Source: an uncultured bacterium
Lineage (GTDB): Bacteria > Planctomycetota > DG-23 > SLPQ01
DNA: 6,765 nt
Direction of reading: 5' to 3'
Assembly (NCBI GenBank): GCA_937863625.1
Contig: CALMGO010000438.1
Span: forward strand, 1 to 6,765
Shown here: piece after piece, positions 1 through 5,375 of the stretch
Position numbering within the stretch: the stretch's first letter is position 1
How the letters are laid out: the number at the start of each line of letters is the position of its first letter
Position numbers and translations under genes: made by a program
Notes under the pieces: generated by a model
What the model was told of the DNA's origin: nothing
The model's input: the letters and a program-made list of their open reading frames with translations, nothing else
Database searches by the model: none

Positions 1-540
1 CTGGCCCGGGCCCGTGTGGTTAAACGGCCGTATGATGACTACAGGAAAGCCGTACGTCCGCCAGAACTGCGAGCATATGACCTCAGCGGCCGCCTTGGAG
101 GCCGAATAGGGGCTTGCCGGCGCAAGCCTCGTATTTTCACGGATGGGCATGATATCCTGCGGCACGTGTCCGTAGACGTCGGCGCTTGATATATGGATGA
201 AGCGGCCGGGGGGACGTTGCCTTAAGGCGTCGAGGATATTCGCGGTGCCGAGCGTATTGACCGTGTAGGTGTCCAGAGGCCGGGAGAAGGAACCCGCGAC
301 GCCGGCAAGGGCTGCGAGGTGGTAGACGACGTCAAAGCGCTTCTCCCCGAGCGCATCACCAAGGGCATCGACATCGGTGATATCCGCGCGGCGTATGTCG
401 ATGTTTCCTGCGACAGCGTCAAGGCGGAATATGTCCTCGCCGGGGGCGGCCAGCGCGACGACCTTGACCCCGTCGGAAACGAGACGGCCGACCAGGTGTG
501 AACCGGCAAACCCGGGCGCTCCTGTTACGAGGCAGTTCAT
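1..540 (-). CDS. rmd: GDP-6-deoxy-D-mannose reductase-like extended SDR, C-terminus cut by window edge
   Basis: The first 180 residues are present; the rest lies beyond base 1. It belongs to the NAD(P)-dependent extended short-chain dehydrogenase family. Visible features are an N-terminal Rossmann signature (TGAPGFAG, residues 6-13), the LAALAG strand end near residues 77-82, the active-site SSADVYG (118-124) and the catalytic YSASK (Tyr145, Lys149). The final visible stretch, RPFNHTGPGQ (171-180), resembles the RMD-type reductases, which reduce GDP-4-keto-6-deoxy-D-mannose to GDP-D-rhamnose in the cytoplasm. The start is the ATG at 540, four bases after the gmd stop, and it places the Rossmann motif at the usual distance. 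Its ribosome site is weak (AAAGGG about 11 bases upstream), so translational coupling to gmd is likely. The placement directly behind gmd supports the substrate assignment. A fucose-type epimerase/reductase (fcl) is less likely from the motifs, but the missing C-terminus leaves some doubt about substrate. Confidence 0.88.
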   Translation of the reverse strand, partial: MNCLVTGAPGFAGSHLVGRLVSDGVKVVALAAPGEDIFRLDAVAGNIDIRRADITDVDALGDALGEKRFDVVYHLAALAGVAGSFSRPLDTYTVNTLGTANILDALRQRPPGRFIHISSADVYGHVPQDIMPIRENTRLAPASPYSASKAAAEVICSQFWRTYGFPVVIIRPFNHTGPGQ

Positions 541-544
541 AGCG

Positions 545-1510
545 TCATGCGCCCTTTTTAAGGCGGTCGATATCGGCCTTGACCATCATCTCGACGAGCT
601 GGTCGAAACTGACCTCGGCTTTCCAGCCGAGTTCTTTGTGCGCCTTTGAGGCGTCTGCAATAAGGCTATCGACCTCCGCGGGGCGCAGGAATCTCTCGTC
701 GGCGACGACGTACTTCTGCCAGTCGAGGTCGGCCACCGCGAAGGCGCTCTCGACGAAGTGCCTGACGGAGTGCGTCTTTTCGGCGCCTATGACGAAGTCG
801 TCGGGCTCGTCCTGCTGGAGCATGAGCCACATTGCCTGGACATAGTCGCCGGCAAAACCCCAGTCGCGCTCGGCGTCGAGATTGCCAAGGCGCAGTTCAT
901 TTGAAAGTCCGAGCTTTATGCGCGCGACGCCGTCGGAGATCTTTCTGGTGACGAATTCCCTGCCGCGGCGCGGCGACTCGTGATTAAAGAGTATGCCCGC
1001 GCAGGCGAAGATATTGTAGGACTCGCGATAGTTGACGGTGATCATGTGCCCGTAGACCTTGGCGACGCCATAGGGGCTGCGGGGGTGGAAGGGCGTCTTT
1101 TCATTCTGGGGGATTTCGCGCACCTTACCGAACATTTCCGAGGAGGAAGCCTGGTAGAAGCGAATGTCGGGGTCGACCAATCTCACGGCTTCGAGCACCC
1201 TGGTGACGCCGATGGCGGTGAATTCACCGGTGAGTACCGGCTGCACCCAGGACGTCGGCACGAAGGACATGGCAGCGAGGTTATAGAGTTCGTCTGGTCG
1301 GACGAGTTTGACAAGGTTGATGAGCGAGAGTTCGTCGAGGAGGTCCGCCTGGTGGAGCGTGACGCGGTCGGTGATGTGCGCGATGCGTTCGAAATTTTCA
1401 GTAGAGGAACGACGCACCATGCCGTGGACTTCGTATCCCTTGTCCAGGAGCAGATCGGCCAGGTACGAACCGTCCTGTCCGGTGATTCCCGTAATGAGGG
1501 CTTTTTTCAT
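545..1510 (-). CDS. gmd: GDP-mannose 4,6-dehydratase
   Basis: This cytoplasmic enzyme converts GDP-D-mannose to GDP-4-keto-6-deoxy-D-mannose, the branch point for GDP-rhamnose, GDP-fucose and related sugars. The 321-residue protein has the usual compact family length. Signatures in order are the NADP-binding TGITGQDGSYL (7-17), SFVPTSW (82-88), SSSEMFG (122-128), PYGVAK (146-151), GILFNHESPRRG (172-183), LGNLDAERDWGFAGDYV (208-224) and RPAEVD (276-281). Ser123, Glu125, Tyr147 and Lys151 match the spacing of the Thr/Ser-Glu-Tyr-Lys catalytic set described for E. coli GMD. The ATG start at 1510 has a consensus AAGGAG 5 bases upstream and a strong promoter behind that. It is the first gene of a leftward unit with the rmd-like gene 4 bases downstream. 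Together they form a GDP-D-rhamnose route that would feed lipopolysaccharide, capsule or glycan synthesis; no glycosyltransferase is visible in the window. No key residue is missing. Confidence 0.97.
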   Translation of the reverse strand: MKKALITGITGQDGSYLADLLLDKGYEVHGMVRRSSTENFERIAHITDRVTLHQADLLDELSLINLVKLVRPDELYNLAAMSFVPTSWVQPVLTGEFTAIGVTRVLEAVRLVDPDIRFYQASSSEMFGKVREIPQNEKTPFHPRSPYGVAKVYGHMITVNYRESYNIFACAGILFNHESPRRGREFVTRKISDGVARIKLGLSNELRLGNLDAERDWGFAGDYVQAMWLMLQQDEPDDFVIGAEKTHSVRHFVESAFAVADLDWQKYVVADERFLRPAEVDSLIADASKAHKELGWKAEVSFDQLVEMMVKADIDRLKKGA

Positions 1511-1515
1511 CGTAT

Positions 1516-1521
1516 CTCCTT
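1516..1521 (-). promoter_or_regulatory. Ribosome binding site of gmd
   Basis: Read on the minus strand this is AAGGAG, a full Shine-Dalgarno core, with 5 bases before the ATG at 1510. It fixes the gmd start and is clearly stronger than the sites in front of the other genes here. Confidence 0.85.
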
Positions 1522-1541
1522 ATGGCCAGTTCGAGGGCCGA

Positions 1542-1571
1542 ATTATATGCCGAAGGCACCACTGAGGTCAA
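1542..1571 (-). promoter_or_regulatory. Sigma70-type promoter for the gmd-rmd unit
   Basis: On the minus strand a TTGACC -35 box (1571-1566) is followed by an 18-base spacer and a perfect TATAAT -10 box (1547-1542). Eleven of twelve consensus positions match, with near-ideal spacing. Transcription would begin near 1535, giving a leader of about 25 bases that ends in the consensus ribosome site of gmd. The spacer contains a small inverted repeat, TGCC-GAA-GGCA (1548-1558), and the -35 box abuts a larger palindrome (1572-1585), so the promoter may be regulated. This is pattern recognition only; no start site has been measured. Confidence 0.75.
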
Positions 1572-1596
1572 CGGCAACTTTGCCGGCGGTTGCCGG
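1572..1596. promoter_or_regulatory. Operator-like palindrome plus third half-site between divergent promoters
   Basis: CGGCAA (1572-1577) and TTGCCG (1580-1585) form a perfect 6-base inverted repeat separated by CT. A second TTGCCGG (1590-1596) repeats the right arm (1580-1586) exactly 10 bases, about one helical turn, further on. The palindrome lies directly upstream of the gmd -35 box, and the third half-site coincides with the candidate -35 of the rightward promoter. The layout suits a dimeric regulator controlling both directions, but in GC-rich DNA short matches of this kind can arise by chance. No regulator gene is visible nearby. Confidence 0.35.
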
Positions 1597-1617
1597 GAGG
1601 AAGGCGGCCGGTACAAT
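1590..1617 (+). promoter_or_regulatory. Candidate promoter for the transporter-radical SAM-mnmE unit
   Basis: TTGCCG (1590-1595), a 16-base spacer and TACAAT (1612-1617) resemble a sigma70 promoter, with 4 of 6 and 5 of 6 consensus matches. Transcription would begin near 1624, about 21 bases before the chosen transporter start at 1645. It is weaker than the opposing gmd promoter and is called mainly because of its position. A different reading, in which the ATG inside the -10 box starts a 16-codon leader, cannot hold at the same time if transcription begins at 1624. Confidence 0.4.
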
Positions 1618-1644
1618 GATGACCTTCGGAAGCGGCAGGGCGTC

Positions 1645-2586
1645 ATGCGGACAGAACTGGAGCTGACCCTGGACAAAACAGCATTTCTCGGCGTGATACT
1701 GGGGCTCGTGACGGCTTTTTTCATCGGCCTTTTCATGGTGCCCAGACGCTACGTCAAAAGCGACTCGCTGACCTTCATGGTGGGGATGACCGCGGGAGCC
1801 GCGGTCGGCAGCGCGGCGTATTGGCTTCTGGCGGGGATGCCGTTTGCGCATACGCCGGCGGCCCTGCTGAGCGTCGTCATCGGCGCCAACTGGGCCGTCG
1901 GCACGTACGCTTACGCGGCAGGGACGCGAAATATCGGACTGGCCAAGGCGACCGCGATAAAAAACACGCAGCCTGTCGTGACGACGATAGGGGGTTTTCT
2001 TTTTTTCAACGAGGCGGCGACCACCAACCCGGTCTTCGCGTCGGCGGGGGCATTTTTAGTGGTGGTGACGGCGTACGTTTTGAGCTCGACTGCGCACCGG
2101 GAGGAGTCGGTGCCGGACGCGAGCCTGAGGGGGTACCTGGTGCCGATAATCGCGAGTGTTCTTTACGGCGCCAACGGCCTCGGGATGAAACTTTTGACCG
2201 AGTACGGCGTGCCGCGACCGCAGATGAATCTGGGGATCGGAGTCGGCGCGATGCTCGGCGGGATGGGGACATACGTGATAGTCAGGAGGCGGTTTGACTT
2301 TTTGAAGGCAGCGTCGGCGCGGGATCATGCGCTGGCGGCTTTGGGCGGTGTCGTGTGGGCGGTGGCCCTTGTGACGATGATAGTGTCGGTTGCGTACGTG
2401 GGTGTGGCGGTGTCGTGGGCGCTTCTTAATCTCTCGATAGTAATAAGCGTCCTCTACGGTGTTATCGTGCTGAAGGAAATCGACATGGGCAGGCGCTGGA
2501 GGCAGGTCATCGGGGGGCTCTTTCTCGCGGGGCTTGGAGTGCTGGCGCTTTACGCGGCCAAGGCGATGCCCGCGCTCGGGAGATAG
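1645..2586 (+). CDS. Ten-helix drug/metabolite (DMT) superfamily transporter, GRP/EamA-like
   Basis: This is a predicted inner-membrane carrier of 313 residues. About ten hydrophobic helices can be drawn near residues 13-32, 43-62, 71-92, 97-121, 127-147, 162-180, 193-213, 228-250, 253-277 and 286-306, in the two-times-five arrangement of the DMT superfamily. The end of helix 4 (GGFLFFNE) and the end of helix 9 (ISVLYGVIVLKE) show the repeated helix-then-acidic pattern typical of both halves. Overall it looks closest to the sugar-porter (GRP), TMEM144 and EamA branches; the substrate and the direction of transport cannot be read. The frame is open back to 1522, but the ATG at 1645 is preferred. 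It leaves a short charged N-terminus before helix 1, whereas the longer version adds 41 hydrophilic residues running through the gmd promoter. Its ribosome site is weak (CAGGG, 4 bases before the start). It is the first gene of a rightward unit and ends 2 bases before the radical SAM gene. Confidence 0.78.
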   Translation: MRTELELTLDKTAFLGVILGLVTAFFIGLFMVPRRYVKSDSLTFMVGMTAGAAVGSAAYWLLAGMPFAHTPAALLSVVIGANWAVGTYAYAAGTRNIGLAKATAIKNTQPVVTTIGGFLFFNEAATTNPVFASAGAFLVVVTAYVLSSTAHREESVPDASLRGYLVPIIASVLYGANGLGMKLLTEYGVPRPQMNLGIGVGAMLGGMGTYVIVRRRFDFLKAASARDHALAALGGVVWAVALVTMIVSVAYVGVAVSWALLNLSIVISVLYGVIVLKEIDMGRRWRQVIGGLFLAGLGVLALYAAKAMPALGR

Positions 2587-2588
2587 TC

Positions 2589-4013
2589 ATGGCGCGGGTG
2601 CTTCTGGTGAATCCGCCGATCTACGATTTTGCCGCTTATGATCTGTGGGCAAAACCGCTGGGTCTTCTCTATGTGGCGGCGGTGCTGGAGACGCTCGGCC
2701 ACGAGGCGCGCATCGTCGACTGCCTCGACAGGCTTCATCCCTGCTACGGCGCGGGAGGCGGCAAGTACGGCCACAAAAGCCGCAGATACGGCACGGGGTC
2801 TTATCACTGGAGCGAAGTCGAAAAGCCCGTCTGCTACAAAGATATCCCACGCGTCTATAAACGCTTCGGCCTGCCGGGGGAAGTGTTCCAGCGCGAGCTG
2901 GCCGCGGGCGAACCGCCTGACATCATCGGCGTCACAAGCGGCATGACGTACTGGTACGGCGGCGTCGCGGAGGCCGTTGAGGCCGTACGGAGAGTTTTTC
3001 CCGGCGTGCCGGTGGCGCTTGGCGGGATATACGCCACACTCTCTGCCGAGCACGCGGAGCGCGTCGTGAGGCCGGACTACCTTGTGAGAGGTCCCGGCGA
3101 AAAGGCCATGGCGCAAATCGCGGCCGAGGTCCAGGGATGCGCCGCGCCGGAGGTGGACGATTTCTTCGGGAGTCTTCCTTTTCCCGCGTACCATCTTCTG
3201 GGCCGGGTCGAGTCAGTGAGCATCCTGACCGGCCGCGGATGCCCCTATCACTGCGCATACTGCGCGTCGGGCCTGTTATCAAGAGGCATCGAGCGCAGAC
3301 GGGCGTCAAGCGTCGAGGACGAGATAGAGAGGTATAAGGAGGAGTTCGAGGTGCGGGACGTAGCGTTTTTCGATGACGCGCTGTTGTGGGATGCGAGCAA
3401 TCACATCAAGCCGATACTTCGCGATATAATAAGGCGCGGGCTGGGGATGCGGTTTCACACGCCCAACGGTCTTGCCGCGAGGATGATAGATGAGGAGATC
3501 GCGGCGCTCATGAAGGAGGCCGGATTCGTGACGCTGCGGCTGTCGCTCGAGACGGTGTCGTCGGCGCGTCAGGCCGACTGGGACGGCAAGGTGGGTCATG
3601 CGGACTTCATCGCAGCCGTGGGTCGGCTCAGGGACGCGGGTTTTTCGTCGGAGGAGATGGGCGCGTACGTGATGACAGGGCTTCCGGATGAGTCGGTGGA
3701 GGAGACGACGCGGGCGATAGCGGCGGCGCACGCTGCGGCCGTGGCGGTGCGCCTGGCGCAGTATTCGCCGATACCGGGGACGGCATACTTTGAGAGGCTT
3801 GCGGAGCGGGCGCGCGCGGCCCTGGCCGAGCCGCTTCTCCAGAATAATACGGCCGCGCCGGTGGGGTCCGGGCCGTACGAGAGGTACGAAGCGCTGAAGA
3901 CCTTCGCGGCGAGGCTCAATGACGAACTCGCCGCGGGGCGCGTGGTCTTTACCACTGAGGAAGCGCTTGGCGGAGGCGAGGAACTCCTGCACAGGATGGG
4001 GATAGAGATTTGA
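2589..4013 (+). CDS. B12-binding-domain radical SAM protein, function unknown
   Basis: This 474-residue cytoplasmic iron-sulfur protein has an N-terminal B12-binding-type Rossmann domain (about 1-180; NPP at 8-10, GVTSGMTYWYGG at 114-125, LGGIYATLSAEH at 144-155). A radical SAM barrel follows, with the cluster motif Cys218-x3-Cys222-x2-Cys225 (GCPYHCAYC). Later barrel signatures are FFDDALL (260-266), FHTPNGL (289-295), AGFVTLRLSLET (311-322) and YSPIPGT (392-398). No DxHxxG cobalamin-ligand motif is seen, which is common in this class, so B12 binding is possible but not shown. Residues 51-95 are an unusual Tyr-, His- and Lys/Arg-rich stretch that I associate with an uncharacterised family in Desulfobacterota. 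The reaction (methylation, ring rearrangement or other) cannot be inferred. The ATG at 2589 has GGGAG at 2578-2582, 6 bases upstream. Two bases separate it from the transporter, and its stop overlaps the mnmE start, so the three genes are probably cotranscribed. Confidence 0.92.
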   Translation: MARVLLVNPPIYDFAAYDLWAKPLGLLYVAAVLETLGHEARIVDCLDRLHPCYGAGGGKYGHKSRRYGTGSYHWSEVEKPVCYKDIPRVYKRFGLPGEVFQRELAAGEPPDIIGVTSGMTYWYGGVAEAVEAVRRVFPGVPVALGGIYATLSAEHAERVVRPDYLVRGPGEKAMAQIAAEVQGCAAPEVDDFFGSLPFPAYHLLGRVESVSILTGRGCPYHCAYCASGLLSRGIERRRASSVEDEIERYKEEFEVRDVAFFDDALLWDASNHIKPILRDIIRRGLGMRFHTPNGLAARMIDEEIAALMKEAGFVTLRLSLETVSSARQADWDGKVGHADFIAAVGRLRDAGFSSEEMGAYVMTGLPDESVEETTRAIAAAHAAAVAVRLAQYSPIPGTAYFERLAERARAALAEPLLQNNTAAPVGSGPYERYEALKTFAARLNDELAAGRVVFTTEEALGGGEELLHRMGIEI

Positions 4014-5374
4014 ATGCCGACGACACGATAGTCGCTATCGCAAGCGCAAGCGGCAAAAGCGCAAGAGGCATAGTGCGCCTGTCAGGTCCGGATGCGGCGG
4101 CAATCGTATCGCGGCTTGTCGATGAGCCGCCGGGGGAGGGGACTTATGTGCGACTTTTGCGTCGGATAAAACTGCCTGATACGGGGCCCTTTCCGGTCAT
4201 TCTCTACGTGATGCGCGCGCCGCGTTCGTACACGCGCGAGGACGTGGTGGAGATTCACGCGCCGGGGTCGCCGCCGCTATTGGCGGCGATACTGGCGCAG
4301 ACGCTGAGGCTGGGGGCCAGGCAGGCCGAGGCGGGTGAATTTACCAAAAGGGCGTTCCTGAACGGACGGATAGACCTGGCGCAGGCGGAGGCGGTGCTCG
4401 CGATAATCCAGTCGGCGAGCGTACAGGAAGAGCGCATGGCGCTGTCGGCGCTTACGGGGCATCTCGGCGGCGAGGTCAAAGCGATAAGAGACGGACTTGT
4501 CTCCCTGGCGGCCGACATCGAGGCGGGGCTTGATTTTTTCGAGGAGGACGTGACCTTTGCCGGGCCGGCGCGCCAGGCTGAGGCGGTCGATTCCGCGAGT
4601 CGGGCGGTTGCGAGTCTCGTCGAAGAGAGCACGCTGAGACGAACGTTTCGCGAGGAGGTGATAGTTGTTATTTACGGCGCGGCCAACGCGGGCAAGTCGA
4701 GTCTCTTTAACATGCTCGCCGGGGACGACATAGCCATCGTGCGCGACCAGCCCGGCACGACGCGCGACATTCTCGAGGCGGCGGCGCAGATTGGAGGCGT
4801 GCATTTTCTCTTTGTGGACACGGCCGGAGTGAGGACGGCCGCGGAGGTCATCGAAAAGGTCGCCGTCGAACGGACGCGCGCCTTCGTGCGCGAGGCGCAC
4901 ATGGTGCTTTTTGTCGTGGACGCGTCCGAGACGCCTGGAAGCGACGTGGAGACGCTCTATGAAGAAATGCAGGGGCTCACACACATCGTCGTACTTAACA
5001 AGGCCGACAAAGGCCTTGCGATTGACGAGGAGGGGTGGCGGGAGAGATACGGCGAGGGTGCGGTCCTCGAGGTAAGCAGCAAAAGCGGCGACGGACGCGA
5101 GGCGCTCGAAGCGGCGCTGGTCGACTTTGTGCGGGGCGGAAGGGTGGACATGTCAACGGCGAGATTCGCCCTGGCCGAAAGGCAGAGGCGGAGTCTCGAG
5201 GAGGCGCTTGACGCGCTCGGTCGCGCCGCCGAGGCAATCGCCGCAGGCGCCGGCGACGAGTTTGTGTCGCTTGAGATCAAGGAGGCGGCGACCTGTCTCG
5301 GCAGGATAACAGGCGAAGACTACGCGGAGGACCTGCTTGACGAAGTATTCAGCCGGTTCTGTCTCGGCAAATGA
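4010..5374 (+). CDS. mnmE: tRNA uridine-5-carboxymethylaminomethyl modification GTPase MnmE
   Basis: MnmE acts with MnmG in the cytoplasm to modify the wobble uridine (U34) of certain tRNAs, using a methylene-tetrahydrofolate carbon and GTP hydrolysis. The protein has 454 residues, the same length as E. coli MnmE. The N-terminal folate-binding domain (about 1-120) opens with DTIVAIA and ends in GEFTKRAFLNGRIDLAQAEAV. A helical domain carries the inserted G domain: P-loop GAANAGKS (223-230, with Asn226), PGTTRD (248-253), DTAG (270-273), NKAD (330-333) and SSKSG (356-360). Glu282 aligns with the catalytic switch II glutamate of E. coli. The C-terminus is FCLGK with Cys451, the essential cysteine position. 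The start is the TTG at 4010, which shares bases with the radical SAM stop (TTGA); no in-frame ATG lies nearby. One oddity: the usual HGG loop after VEI is APGSP here (84-88), with the histidine lost. The gene is not next to mnmG, rpmH or yidC within the window. Confidence 0.97.
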   Translation: MNADDTIVAIASASGKSARGIVRLSGPDAAAIVSRLVDEPPGEGTYVRLLRRIKLPDTGPFPVILYVMRAPRSYTREDVVEIHAPGSPPLLAAILAQTLRLGARQAEAGEFTKRAFLNGRIDLAQAEAVLAIIQSASVQEERMALSALTGHLGGEVKAIRDGLVSLAADIEAGLDFFEEDVTFAGPARQAEAVDSASRAVASLVEESTLRRTFREEVIVVIYGAANAGKSSLFNMLAGDDIAIVRDQPGTTRDILEAAAQIGGVHFLFVDTAGVRTAAEVIEKVAVERTRAFVREAHMVLFVVDASETPGSDVETLYEEMQGLTHIVVLNKADKGLAIDEEGWRERYGEGAVLEVSSKSGDGREALEAALVDFVRGGRVDMSTARFALAERQRRSLEEALDALGRAAEAIAAGAGDEFVSLEIKEAATCLGRITGEDYAEDLLDEVFSRFCLGK

Positions 5375-5375
5375 G

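Noticed and set aside
1522..1644. An N-terminal extension of the transporter starting at 1522
   Set aside because: It would add 41 hydrophilic residues unlike the family and run through the gmd promoter. The ATG at 1645 gives a normal N-terminus.
1511..1644. A riboswitch or small RNA in the intergenic region
   Set aside because: The leaders predicted from both promoters are only about 20-25 bases long, too short for a structured element.
980..1666. Long plus-strand open frame (228 codons) opposite gmd
   Set aside because: It lies entirely antisense to a textbook gmd and has no recognisable domain, and long antisense frames are common in GC-rich genes.
3306..3992. Minus-strand 228-codon frame opposite the radical SAM gene
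   Set aside because: It is highly arginine-rich and featureless, and antisense to a protein with clear motifs along the same stretch.
4014..4016. ATG just after the radical SAM stop as the start of mnmE
   Set aside because: It is out of frame with the MnmE protein; the in-frame TTG at 4010 gives the expected N-terminus.
4277..4984. Minus-strand 235-codon frame opposite mnmE
   Set aside because: It is a shadow of mnmE, which has every G-domain motif in its own frame; the antisense product is basic and shows no domain.
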